Below are positions 22,084-33,226 of a stretch of DNA of 64,000 bases, piece by piece. The notes below the pieces were generated by a model. That model was not told the origin of the DNA, ran no database searches, and saw nothing but the letters and a program-made list of their open reading frames with translations. The stretch's first letter is position 1. The number at the start of each line of letters is the position of its first letter. The position numbers and the translations under genes were made by a program. Source of the stretch: Jaminaea rosea (Eukaryota; Basidiomycota; Exobasidiomycetes; Microstromatales); the NCBI RefSeq assembly GCF_003144245.1, contig NW_020289981.1, positions 406,831-470,830 on the forward strand, read 5' to 3'.

Positions 22084-22471
22084 GCTGTAGTGCTGCAAGG
22101 CTATGTGGCAGTCTGTACTGCCAAACTATTGGATGGGTGTCATGCTTGAAGTTAGAGTGAAGAGGGCCGTCTGGAAATGTGAGAAAGGCTCCGAACGAAT
22201 CAATCCATCAGTCAATCAACTCCTCTGGCCCGCTCGCGGCTCGCCCACGTCGACTGGCGTTTCCGTTGGCCCCTGCTTCCTGCGTCCGTGCGTGTGCGGC
22301 GCTTTGGCCGACGTCGACTGGACCGGCGCAACCGCAAGCGCAAGAATGCGGGGAAGGAATCAAGGGACGTTGCCGGCGCCTCAATCTGGTGCTGCGCCTC
22401 CTTCTTCTTCCTCTCATCCTCAAAGCGAGCAAGCAAGTCTTCCAACCGGCCCATCCCGCCACGTCACCAGC
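22084..22471. promoter_or_regulatory. Divergent promoter, MFS transporter and HIBADH
   Basis: These 388 bp separate two divergent starts. The HIBADH reading frame stays open upstream to 22103, but the codons before 22472 show no conserved sequence, so I treat them as leader. Confidence 0.45.
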
Positions 22472-23691
22472 ATGCGTCCATCTTTTCGCCTCCTGAGCCA
22501 GGCCGCAAAAACGCCAACGCGTTCCTCCTCCATCGGCTTCATCGGCCTGGGAGCCATGGGCCGGGAAATGGCTCACCACCTCGTCACAAAGACGCTCGCT
22601 GAACGAACACAACAAGGTCGTCCCACCAGCTTCGTCGTCTGCGATTCCGATCACGCGACCGTAACACGCTTCATCGATGGTCACTCGTCTCAAATAGCAG
22701 CCAAGGCAGGTCACACCTTGGTCCCAACAGCTCAGCCGAGCAGTGTAGCCAAGCTATGCGGTACTGTGGTGACTATGCTTCCCTCTAGTCCGCAGGTGAG
22801 GGACGTCTATTTGGGAGAAGGAGGAATCATGGCTGGTCTGCAGGACGCAAGTCCTACTGCGCAGGAGGACGGGACACTGCTCATCGACTGCACGACGTGC
22901 GATCGCGCTACGGGAGTCGAGGTGGCCGCCAAGATGGGCGAGACGTACGGACCCTCATCGGGACCAAGCTCAGCGGTGACCATGCTCGATGCTCCCGTCT
23001 CTGGCGGAGTATCAGGAGCCGCTGCTGCCACTCTCACCTTCCTTGTCGGCTCCAATAACACCGCAGCATTCGAGCAGGCGAGAGACGCAGTGCTGAGCAA
23101 GATGGGTGCACGAGCTATTCACTGCGGGCCGAATGGCGCTGGGTTGACTGCCAAGATTGCCAACAATCTCGTCCTCGGGGCAACCATGCTTGCTACGGCT
23201 GAGGCAATGGCGCTTGGTGTCAAGGGAGGATTGAGCGCTGAGTGAGTTACGGGTGGGCAAAGCGGGAAGTATTCATTGCGGTAGACTGACTGCGTCTTCT
23301 CGCTCCTTTGGCTACGCTCAGACTTCTCGCGCACGTCCTCAACACCTCAACTGGTCGCTCTTGGTCGTCCGAAGTGAACAATCCCGCTCCAGGCGCCCTG
23401 CGTGGCACCAAGCATTCACCACCAGCAGACCGTCATTGGGAAGGCGGATTTGCTGCTCGTCTTCAAGCAAAGGACCTCCGTCTTGCCCTCGCCGCAGCCG
23501 AGGATGTGGGTCTCTTGGTACCGATGGCTACCATGGCTAGCAAGATCTATGACAGGATGGAATCGATGGACGAGTACAAATTCAAAGACTTCAGCGTGGC
23601 GTTCAAGGCACTGCTGGATTCGGCGGAGGCAGCTCAGGCGGAGAAGAGGGAAGCTGCGGCTGCGAGGGAGAAGGCGGGAGTGGCGGTGTAG
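22472..23691 (+). CDS. 3-hydroxyisobutyrate dehydrogenase, mitochondrial
   Basis: Exons 22472-23241 and 23322-23691, giving 379 residues. A basic, Ser/Thr-rich N-terminus (MRPSFRLLSQAAKTPTRSSS) fits a mitochondrial presequence. The Rossmann motif GFIGLGAMGREMAHHL binds NAD. DAPVSGGVSGAAAATLTFLVG is the substrate-binding signature. GLTAKIANN holds the catalytic Lys. In the second exon, the GGFAARLQAKDLRLAL block is the family's conserved C-terminal helix. The enzyme oxidises 3-hydroxyisobutyrate to methylmalonate semialdehyde in valine breakdown. The start was chosen at the Met that opens the presequence; the frame is open further upstream without conservation. The intron splits a Glu codon. 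Confidence 0.93.
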
Positions 23692-23991
23692 GAGCGTGAT
23701 TCTTCAGGGTACGAAAGGGAAAGAAAGCGCAGCCAATGGACATACCCCAGGAGGGTGCATGAGAGACAGGCGCATAGCGCGATATATTGTTACATGACCG
23801 TAGTGGACGAGCACCGCAATATCCATCAAACCTAGCATCACATCCAACTTGTCATTCCTTCTTCTTCCGTCCCTCCCTTCATACAATCCCAGTCAGATCC
23901 CGTGCCTGATATCTTTCTCCCTTACTCTCTTTACTTTTCAATTCCGTGACGTCTCTCTCCCATCCTTCATTCTCTCCCCCTCCTCACCCGC
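23692..23991. other. Convergent intergenic, HIBADH and PPR 3' ends
   Basis: These 300 bp between two stop codons have a T/C-rich second half. Nothing further is recognised. Confidence 0.4.
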
Positions 23992-26900
23992 CTACCTGAG
24001 CAGCGCCCTCGCCCTCAACACAAGTGCAGGAGGGAAAGCCCTCTCCTCCATCCTAGCGACCACCTGCTCAGCGTTGTACATGCAGCCCGCCGCAACCTCA
24101 AGCGCAATGATGCGCTCGTAAGTGGACGGCTCCGGGCATACGCCGGCGAAGGCGCGCGATACGAGGTGAAGGGTGTCATCCAGTGACGCCGGCCCGGGAA
24201 CGTCGCTGCTAGCGCTGCCATTGTTGCTGAGATCGCTGTTGCTGTTGGCGCTACCGCTGCTGCCCATTGTAGCGGCCAGGACCTGCTCGATGGGCATTGT
24301 CGCCGACTGCTGAGCCAGGGGTGCGCCACGGGAGGCAGGGTGTTGCTGATGCTGCTGATGCTGGTGACGGGGTAGCGGGTGGTTGCCGTGCGAAGCAACT
24401 CCGGCAGGAGGCTGAGCCATAGCAAGGAAGATGGCTCTGGCCTTGACCAGTCCCTCTCCCGTTCCTTGCACATCAGCGCTCACATATCCCTCGATCGCGT
24501 GATTAGCGATGTACGCCGTCCTGTCCACGCCCAAACGCATCATCTCGCCCAAGAGCCCGTCGATCAGGTCCGCTCGCCCGTGCTGAGCATACACGGCCAG
24601 CAGCGCCTCGTACGCAACGGCGTCGGGGCGAGCGCCAGTCTTGAGAGGGATCGACCGGAAGATGTCTCTGCATCGCTCGAGATTGGCCGAGTGGCAAGAG
24701 ATGAGCGCTGACCAATGAGGACCGGAGACGGAGACGCCGGGAGTGTGGTCGCGCAGCAGACGGAGGAAGATGGCGTTCATCCCTGCGACGTCGCGGGGTT
24801 CTATGGCTCCGTGAACATCGAGCAGGAGCCTACGCGAGTGCAGAAGGAAGAAGAGTGATTAGCTTTGGTCGCTTTCGTCCACCTATGGTACGCTCTTCGA
24901 CTCACTTGTAAGTGTGACTGCTCGGCTTGACTCCCCTCTCCTGCATCTTTCCCCAGTAATACAACGCCTTCTCCCTGTCGGGCCTCGTATACGTGAAGAA
25001 CTGAATCATCGAGTTGTAACCAGGCGGGCGAGCCACAAAAGCCGGATCCGACTCCATGGCCTCGAAGATTTGCTCGGCTGTCCCAATGTCACCGACGCGG
25101 ACCGCGCAGTTGAGCGAGGCGCCGTAGGTGATTGAAGTGGGCTTGAGGCCAAGGGAAGGGAGACGTTGGTAGAGCTGCAGAGCGCGGTCGGCGCGACGAG
25201 CACGGCCGAGACGCGAGATGACAGTGTTGACCAGGTAGATGTTGGGCTGCACACCCAAACGCTGCGATTCGTCCCAGAGTTGCTCGGCAAGCAGTGCCTC
25301 GTCCGTCGAGTCGCGGATGGAGGAGATGAGCGCTGCGTAAGCGTTGGCACTAGGAGATGCACCGGTTGACAGGAGAGCATGACGGACGTTGTGCGCCGAC
25401 TCAACGTCACCGCCGTGAGCGAGGGCCGAGATGACATTGTCCTCAACCTCTATCCAAGCAGCGCGTTGCCATTCAGCGTCGAGCGTGGAGGCCGACGCGA
25501 TGGCGGCGTGAGCCATATCACGCAGCTCATAGACGCGTTGCAGCTTGCCGGCGCGGCCAAAGAGGTTGAGTAGCTGGGCGATTGCATCCGGTGGGGCGTA
25601 CGTGCCGTTACAGTCAAGCTCGGTACGGAGGAGGCGGTAGGCGGCGTCGATGTTGGGCTGCTGCTGCTGACTACCGCGCTTGACGCGAAGCAGGAACTTG
25701 AGACGTTCACCAAGGTCGAGGTTGATGGCGGACTGTGCAACGGGGGACGGGACCTGGTCCGATGAGCCGAGACTAAGCTCAATGCCGCTTTCGCCAAGAG
25801 AAGTGGGAGCAGTAGACATCGTAGCAGAGGCGGCATCATCGGAGGAGAGTACAGGCGAGGGCTGCTCTACCGCTGATGGAGAAGTCGACTCCCGCAGAGT
25901 AGCCTTGAGCTGAGAAAAGTCGGGCAGAGCGATGAGTCCCTCAATTGCCTCCAGCTTTTCGATCCAGGCGCTGGCAGTCTCGATATCACCAGATTGGGCG
26001 AATGCAGTAACGAGTGTCTCCGTGGTAGAAACCGAAGGGCTGGGCAGGTCGTTATCGTTGACGACTAGCCTCTCAAACAGAGCGATGGCCTCCTCCGGTG
26101 CGTCGAGGAAGATGGTGGCGCGAATGTAGGCAGAGAAGACTTGCTCGTCGTTGGCGTTGATCCACTTTGGTGAGCGCATTGAGACGATGGCGGCGACGAG
26201 GATGTCCTTGAGTGAGGCTATGGCTGCAGTCGAGTCGATGTCTGCCGCAGCGGCGTAGCACTCGATCATGGCCGTGTAAGTTGCCGCATTGGGGCAAGCC
26301 TTCTCGCCAGCAGCCTGAACCATGGCGTAGACGGCCTGTGCTCGCTCCACGTCGCCCTTTGCAGCGCAGCGGGCAAGAAGAGCATTGTAGGCCGCGATGT
26401 CCTGAAGACCGCTGGGCGACGTAGTCAAGACGCGCCATGCCTCGCTAGACGCCTGCTCCTCAGCAGCCACATCGGGCACCTGGGTATCGGCCTGCTTCTC
26501 CTGGTCACGGGCGCAGAGAGCCTTGACCAGGACGGCGGACGTGCTACTGTTGGGCAGACAGCCGGCCTCAAGCATGTCCTGGTGGGTCTCGCGCATCTCC
26601 CGCAAAGACTCGCCTGGCTGACGGACCTCCTCCTGGGCCTGGAGCGCGGCATTGAAGCCTGCGGTCGTCTGCTGCGAGGCTGGTAGCTGACGGTAGGCCG
26701 CTACGAGGGTTGAGACGGCTACGCGGTCTCGCCTCTTTTTGGCATCGATGAGGTCTTGATAAAGCTCTGCAGGAGGGGCAGTAGTCGTTGCAGTGATGGC
26801 TGCGGGCGAGGCCTGCTGCGGCTGCTCATTGGCGGCGAAGGCCGACTTGAAGCGGAGGGCGTGGTTGCTGAACGAATCGCGGTTGACGAGCGGTCTCGCG

Positions 26901-27274
26901 GTGAGATTGCTCGAATGACGGCGTCGAGGAGCGAGACGCAGGCCGCGAGCCTGAGCGATGTGCTCGTCCTCGTCCTCGAGTGGATTGGAGCCATCATTTG
27001 TTGAAGAAGAGCCGGCCTGAACGACTGCTCTTCCTCCGGTATTGGTATAAGACTGGTACGCACCACGTCCTGCTGAGAACTTGGCTCCACCCGCGCCCGA
27101 GCCGGGCCCAGCACCAGCGCTACTCAAAGAAGCTGCTGCTCCCGAGCTGGCACCGTTGCTGGCTGATCCAGCTGCGGAACCACGAAAGGCATTGGCTCCT
27201 TGATGCGCTGCCTGGAAGTTGGCAAAGCGCGAGAGCTGGATGGCGATCTTCGAGAACGAAGAGGCCGGCATCAC
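23992..27274 (-). CDS. Pentatricopeptide repeat protein, probably mitochondrial
   Basis: Exons 27274-24906 and 24829-23992, giving 1068 residues. Helical-hairpin PPR units recur along the whole length, for example YNALLARCAAKGDVERAQAV, YTAMIECYAAAADIDS, NTVISRLGRARRADRALQLY, ITYGASLNCAVRVGDI and YNSMIQFFTYTRPDREKALY. They show the family's spaced Tyr/Asn/Ala/Gly pattern and P-x2-x-T/Y starts. The N-terminus (MMPASSFSKIAIQLSRFANF) is basic and lacks acidic residues, fitting a mitochondrial presequence. PPR proteins bind organelle RNA; in fungi they act in mitochondrial transcript stability or translation. The RNA target cannot be told. The second exon after the intron continues with the repeat pattern (GPHWSALISCHSANLERCRD). 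Two Mets (27274, 27271) could start it. Confidence 0.88.
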
Positions 27275-28243
27275 GGGGGTAGAGTCAGGCTAAGCTGTTC
27301 CAATATGGGAGGGAAAAGGGAAAGAAGCCACCTAGGCAGGTGGACTTTGGAAGTCCCAGCAGAGCAATTGGCTAAGCTGAGGATCGAGTGACGAGGGCTG
27401 TGAAGGCAGGCTGTGCTGCTTGCGGGCCGAGAGTGAGCGCGGCCTTGGCGAGGATGGCAGGAGATTTGCTTGATGTAGCTGGCTTGAGTCTTGGTGCCTT
27501 GGCGATGAGGGCTCGCTGTTGATTGGCTTGGTGGTCAGAAAGAGGACAGTGATCTTGTTTAGCTGAACGAGGAACAAAGGTGATTGGACCCCCGGCACGA
27601 GGCCGGCTCAGCCTTTGGAGTCAGTCAAGTAGCCTAATTTTTGAGGCGGCTCAGTCCGATGGTCGACCGCTTTCCGTCCTGCCTCGGGTGCTTCAGGCTA
27701 CGCAGTGCTGAGCATACCCAGCTAGCGCCTCAGTCCTTTGCTCGACGTGCGCCGCGTGGCGCATCCTGATTAAGCACCGCCCGCCGTCGAGGGCCGCTCG
27801 ACTTGACGCCCCGTCACTGCGCTGCACGCCCGCCTGCCTGGCGTCACTCTGTGGCTCTGGCCTCTCGTGCGGAGACGTTGAAATGCCGGCGACTTGGGTG
27901 CCAGAGAGAGGCGAGGCGAGGGTCCATTCATCGTCCACCTGGCCGCCCTTTGTCGCTTCTTGTCGTCCTTTTCACTACTATCACCACTACTACCTTGTCT
28001 TTGCTGGTCAATCACACGCTCAGTAGTCGAAGAGCACCATCAAGGAGAAGACGGAGACAAAGCGCTACTCCTCACACGCGCACGAGCATATCTCAACAGG
28101 GGCAGGTCCCCTCCTCTCTCTCCTCTCTCCTCTCAGTAGTCGCTAAAAGCAGAACAGCAAACTACTTTTCCTCCTGAGCAGCCCGAATCTTCAAGGCCGA
28201 TCCCCCTTCTCTCTCTGCTCATCACCACATCACCTCGCCAACC
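27275..28243. promoter_or_regulatory. Divergent promoter region, PPR and four-TM protein genes
   Basis: These 969 bp separate divergent starts. A CT-rich run (CTCTCTCC repeats) lies about 110-140 bp upstream of the + gene at 28100-28136 and ends in a CAG, which could be the acceptor of a 5' UTR intron. No gene is supported. Confidence 0.45.
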
Positions 28244-29170
28244 ATGGGTCGTGGCCGAGGCTTCGAGTTCTGCTGCTGCGCCATCCCGCTCATCAACGTA
28301 GGCGCCTACCTCGTCGTAATCGAAGTGGCAGTCGTCTCCTTCATCATCGGCATCCTCGCCCTCGCTCCACACGCGATCACTGCAGGCGAAGGCGTCATCC
28401 CCTCGTGGGCCAAGGCCATCGTAGCTGCCATCGCATTCGTCAATTTCGCCTGGCAGTTTGTCGGCCTCGTAGCTATCAAGCGCGAGACGACTGGCCTTTA
28501 CCATGCGTACGTGCGCATTACCACCCTTCTCACTCTGGCCGTCATTGCAGTCACTGTAGCCTTTGCGGTCCTCTCCGCAGTCAAGCACTCAGACGCCCAT
28601 CAGACGTGCATCAACAATTACGGTGCCTTGCCCTCCACCACCTCGTCCGGCTTCACCAACAGCGACATCCAGCAGAACTACGGCGATCAGATTTGCAACT
28701 ACTTCATCTGGGCCCAGACAGGCGTCATGTTCGGTTTGATCGTCCTCTTTGGTCTCATCCAGCTCTACATGAACTTCTGCTCGCGATCCTACGGTGCCAG
28801 CCAACGATCTGCCGCCAAGGACTACAAGACCGAGATGCGCGGAGCAGACGATGAGATCCCCCTCTCATCGCGCAACACGCACAACAATGTAGGAGGAGCA
28901 GCTTCGCCTACGTGGGAGGCGCCGAGGGATGGTGGCGTGGCGCATGGGGCTGGCGGTAATGGCGGGTACGACTACAATGACTCGTCATTTGCCACCCTGC
29001 CTGGCGGGTACATCGGACAAAAGTCGTCCAGGATGGGGCTCGAGGATGATGAGCAGATGATTGGGACGAACCCGCACGGTACGAGCACGGGCTACCCGGC
29101 GTACGCTGGTGGTGGTCCTCACGCGAACGCTGCGGCGCCTTACCCGGCCTACGAGTCATACGCGCGATGA
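28244..29170 (+). CDS. Four-transmembrane protein of unknown function
   Basis: Intronless, 308 residues. Four hydrophobic segments are visible, at about residues 14-42, 58-80, 90-112 and 158-182. The first is preceded by a Cys-rich FEFCCCAIPL stretch that could be lipid-modified. Two Cys residues in the loop between segments 3 and 4 (QTCINNYG and DQICNYF) could form a disulphide outside the membrane. The tail is hydrophilic, rich in Gly, Tyr and Ala, ending in a PYPAYESYAR-type motif. The layout resembles small fungal MARVEL/tetraspan-like membrane proteins of basidiomycetes. I do not recognise a specific family, and the function is unknown. Confidence 0.8.
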   Translation: MGRGRGFEFCCCAIPLINVGAYLVVIEVAVVSFIIGILALAPHAITAGEGVIPSWAKAIVAAIAFVNFAWQFVGLVAIKRETTGLYHAYVRITTLLTLAVIAVTVAFAVLSAVKHSDAHQTCINNYGALPSTTSSGFTNSDIQQNYGDQICNYFIWAQTGVMFGLIVLFGLIQLYMNFCSRSYGASQRSAAKDYKTEMRGADDEIPLSSRNTHNNVGGAASPTWEAPRDGGVAHGAGGNGGYDYNDSSFATLPGGYIGQKSSRMGLEDDEQMIGTNPHGTSTGYPAYAGGGPHANAAAPYPAYESYAR

Positions 29171-29604
29171 GCGATGAGCCCTCGATGATTGCCCAAATCG
29201 GCTGCTTCAAGTCGCAGCATCAGTAGCGGAAAAGCGGCACGGAACTCCACCGCCTATCAGCAATAGTCGAAGCAAGAGCAGCAGCAAGATCATCAAAGCA
29301 ACCGTCAACGTGTATAGACCCCTCTACTCCTCCCCTTCCGCCCAATCCTGTCCTCATCTCCACCCAGCGAATTCGCGAATTGTACATTCTCCCTCCTATG
29401 ATCGACCTCTTTCCCCTCCGTCGCGACGGACATTACCTGTCTCATCCTCTCCCTCCTCCTCCCCCTCCTCCTCCTTCTCCTCCTCAACACTGTCCATAAT
29501 GAAGCTCAATACCATCTCGTCAACCCGCACGCGCACACACAAAGAGTGAAGCAAGGTAGATTGTCATTGATCCAGTCTAGCACCGCGTCGAGCCACCTGA
29601 CCCA
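29171..29604. other. Convergent intergenic, four-TM protein and phosphate transporter 3' ends
   Basis: These 434 bp between two stop codons hold a CT/CCT-rich simple run at about 29440-29490. They probably represent the 3' UTRs. Confidence 0.4.
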
Positions 29605-32600
29605 CTACAACCCCATCAACCTCATAATCACATATCCCACGCTCCCCACCACAGCCGTCGCAGCAATACTAGCCGGCACACCCACCTTCAAGAAGTCCTT
29701 TGCCGTCACGTACCTTCTCCCCACCGCATCGACCTGGCTCACCGCCGTCATGTTGGGGAACCCGCTGACGGGCAGCCCACAAGCCGCAGAAGCAGTGAGC
29801 GTGGTGGCCATGATGAGGAGAATGGGGTGAGGTGGGCCCGGCTCCAGGGACTGGCCCACTTGCAGAGCGATCGGGACGAGCAGGACCGCGGCGATCGTGT
29901 GGGAGATGAAGGTGGCGACGATCAGGGAGATGAGGAGGAGGGAGAGGAGGACTGAGTAGAGGGGAAGATCCGCTACGAGAGACTGCGAAGGTGCGAAAGC
30001 GAGCCAGTGGGTGACAGTCAGCAAAAAAAGCTCAAGATATTGGCTCGGTGCGCACGCACCTGAATCACATCATCCAGCGACTCGAGCAATCCTGACGAGG
30101 TGACCGCCTTGCCCAACGCAATTCCACCCATGGCGAGAATGACCACGGTCCAAAGGAAGTTGTTGAAGTCCTCCTTGTTCAGGATGCCAGTGCCGAAGAA
30201 GAGGACCATGGGCACAATAGCAATCACGCCCATGTCTCCAAGGACCCTGCGTGCGGGCAAGCGAGCAGTGAAGTTAGGACTATGTTCTCGTCATCTCGCT
30301 GTCTTCCTCGCCACTCCTTACTCACCACTCAAAGTTCCTCTCCAAGCACCAGAGCACGATGGTACCCACAGTGACCGCCGAGATGAACCACTGGATCCCG
30401 TTGAACCTGTCCTGACTCTCCGGAATCTTCTTAATTACCGTTCCCCGGCCCGACCCATACGTCCAAAGGAGCATTATCCACACGATGACCAAGCTGAGTC
30501 CACTGACCGGAATGGTGATGGCGAACCATTGCAACCAGCCCAGCCCATCGCCAGGCATGTACTGCAGCGCAATCAAGTTCTGCGGTGAGGCAATGGGCGA
30601 GGTCTGGCCGCCGATGTTCGAGGCAAGTGCGACACCCATGATCATGCTGGGCCCGAAGGAGGACTTGTCCGGGAGGTTGCGGAGGATCGGCTGGATGAGA
30701 GAGTAGAGCAAGACGGGCGCTGCTACGTTGGAGATCCACATAGAGGCGAAGCAAGCTACGCACATGTGCGCCAGGAGGACGAAGGAGGGGCGCGTGCCTG
30801 CCAGACGGAGCACTTTGGTGGCAAGGAGCTTGTCGATGTTGTATTTGGAGAGGGCGGCTGCGATGGTGAAGCTGTGGATGAGCGGAGCAAAGGGGAGTGG
30901 GAGGAAGAGGGTGAGCGAGTAGGAAGATAGGACTATAGTGATCGCGAGCAGGACTCACCCTCCAAGCAGCAGACACATTGATGGAGTGAACATGGTGGAG
31001 AAGATCCACTTGGTCGTCTCGCTTGCGTCCATCCTTCGGTCCTCGATATCGTCCGTCCTGCCCACGCGCAGAGTCACCACCAAGAAGGGCACCAGTAGCG
31101 AGGTCACAAAGAGCGGGATGACCTCTGTCGCCCACAGGATGGTACAGAATACCAGCATGGCCAAGCAGTTCTGTTCCTCCACGCGGGGAAAGAAACGCAG
31201 CCCTGGTGCTTTGAGAAGAAGGAGGAGCATAGTGAGGGCTACGCTGAGCTGCAGTGCTGGAATGCCCAGCCAAGTAGGCAGGATGTATCCGCACACCTTG
31301 GTCGGCTTGGGCTTCTCCCCCCCTTTGCCCGCCGAAGAGCCCATGACCGTCTGCTCGAGCGAGGCACCGAGCGCGCGTCGCTCAATGCCGATCATCTCCC
31401 TCCAAACGGTATTGCGCTGCCAGACGACCTGCTCTCTCAGGTGCCCCTTCAGCTGCGAAGTAGCCAGCGTGACATCTCCCGAGGTGACCACCTTCGCATA
31501 GTAGTACGTGAGCGTCTCAATCTGCTCGCCCAGTGCACTGATCGTCTCTGGCTTGAACGGGTACTGCTGTCTGACCACCTGCTCCAAGTACGTATTCTTG
31601 AGGCTGGAGCCGAGAATCTTATCGTACTTTTTCAAGATCTTCTTCAGCCCGGTCTCGTTGAGTTGGACGAACTGTTTCAGCTCGGAGAAGGTGACGTACA
31701 GGTCGGTGATGCGACGCTTGTAGGTGATGCGCAGATCGATGGCGTAGTCATTCTCTGCTGTCCAGATTGCTGCGCCTAGGAATCCGCTCTCACCAGCTGC
31801 TGGTGGCGCTGCTCCGGTATCGCTGGTCGCGGCAGCCAGGTCTGGGTCGACGATGCCAAGGGAACGACGTTGCGAGGGGCGACGCTTGAAGAAGGCAGAC
31901 CAGGGACGCGACCCGCCTGAGGACAGGGTGCGTTGCCGCTGAGGCATGTTGGGGACGGTGTCCAGCTCAGGGCTGCGAGGACCATCGCTGGATCCGACGG
32001 AGAGGCCGCTGGCGCTTTGGCTTGGCTTGAGCTTGCCTGCACTGGCGTCTGCCCTGATGTCCCTTTCTGCTTGCGACGCCTCGTTGTACGTGCGCGGATT
32101 GCCGAATAAAGCATGCAAGCTATTCTTCCTCGCCCTGTTCTGACCGCTCCTGGTTGTACCCGCAGCACTGTCTCCTCTCTCTTCGCCCTCCCCCTCATCC
32201 TCATCGTCACTCCCATCATCCGAGTCTCCGACCCCACTAGCCATGTCAGCCCTCTCAGCATCCTCCAGATTGTGCTGCAGCTTCACTAGATCAGCGTTGA
32301 GCTCCTGCTCCTTGAGGACGTAGAAGTCGCAAATACGGCGAACTTCACGATTGAGAAGGCCCACAAAGACCTTATCTGCGTCGCTGTTGGAGTTGCCGAG
32401 GAGAGAGGCTGTCTCGCTCTCGAGATCGTCGATGCGGTCCGCGGAGGAGGCGGCTAGGGCTTCTTCTGGTGTTTGATTCTGTTCAAGATTGTAGATGGCC
32501 TTCTTGAGATTCGAATACGCGACGTACTTGTCGGCCCTGCGCAGCAAGGGAATGGAAGAGTCAGTGAGATGGCCGTAGGAAAAGGGGCTCGTTGGGTGCA

Positions 32601-32656
32601 GCGCCAGCTCACCAATCCGGCACGCTATTGAATTGCAAGCTGTGAGAGAACTTCAT
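29605..32656 (-). CDS. SPX-domain low-affinity phosphate transporter (Pho87/90/91 type)
   Basis: Five exons: 32656-32613, 32536-30959, 30871-30326, 30246-30060 and 29982-29605, giving 910 residues, the size of yeast Pho87/Pho90/Pho91 (about 880-925). The SPX domain starts at MKFSHSLQFNSVPDW and continues across the first intron as ADKYVAYSNLKKAIYNLE, the usual inositol-pyrophosphate-sensing start. Its end has LKKILKKYDKIL, with the basic surface residues. A DASS-type transporter of about twelve segments follows (EVIPLFVTSLLVPFLVV, NIGGQTSPIASPQN, VILAMGGIALGKAV, ACGLPVSGFPNMTA). Members import phosphate at the plasma membrane or export it from the vacuole (Pho91), and SPX represses uptake; location here is not decided. 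An in-frame Met at 32860 could add 68 residues, but SPX domains begin at MKFS. Confidence 0.93.
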
Positions 32657-33226
32657 CTTGTTCGGATCCCTGTTGAGGTACGAGAATCGGCGATGGCGGC
32701 GATGTCGAGATGTAGCGTGGAGCGGAGCAAGAGGGATGTGTTCCTCGCCCTGAGCGTCGTCGTTTGCTTCAAAGAGGATTGAAGACGATGAGGGGTATTC
32801 CTGTGTGCGATTTGGTTTAGCAAAGAGGTACTCGTTGATTCCAGCGAGTCGTAGCGGCATGCAAGTTGTAGGTGGTGATGACGAGGAAAAGGCGCTAGCA
32901 CAGCATCAGCGTTGTAAGCATAGCCATGCAGCAAAGGGTGATGATGAAAGTGTTAGAGGACGAGGGCTGCCAAGATCAGCAGCCTTCAGCCTCGACTTGG
33001 CCCTGACGGGCGGCGGACTGGACCCCCCAAGTCGAATCGATTGATTGATGCGGGGACGCAAGCACACGTGGGTCACCAGCCAGATGGTCCAGAGAAGATA
33101 GCGCGACTTCTTGACCTTCAACCTCATGGATCATCCATTCGAACTTCGTGATGACATTGAGGAACAGGCAGAGTGGGTATAAAGAGATCAAACAAGCCAC
33201 ATCATCGTCATCGTGTGGGTCGCGCC
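32657..33226. other. Intergenic upstream of the phosphate transporter
   Basis: These 570 bp separate two minus-strand genes. They hold the transporter promoter and the 3' end of the GT4 gene. The transporter frame stays open to an upstream Met at 32860. No other gene is seen. Confidence 0.45.
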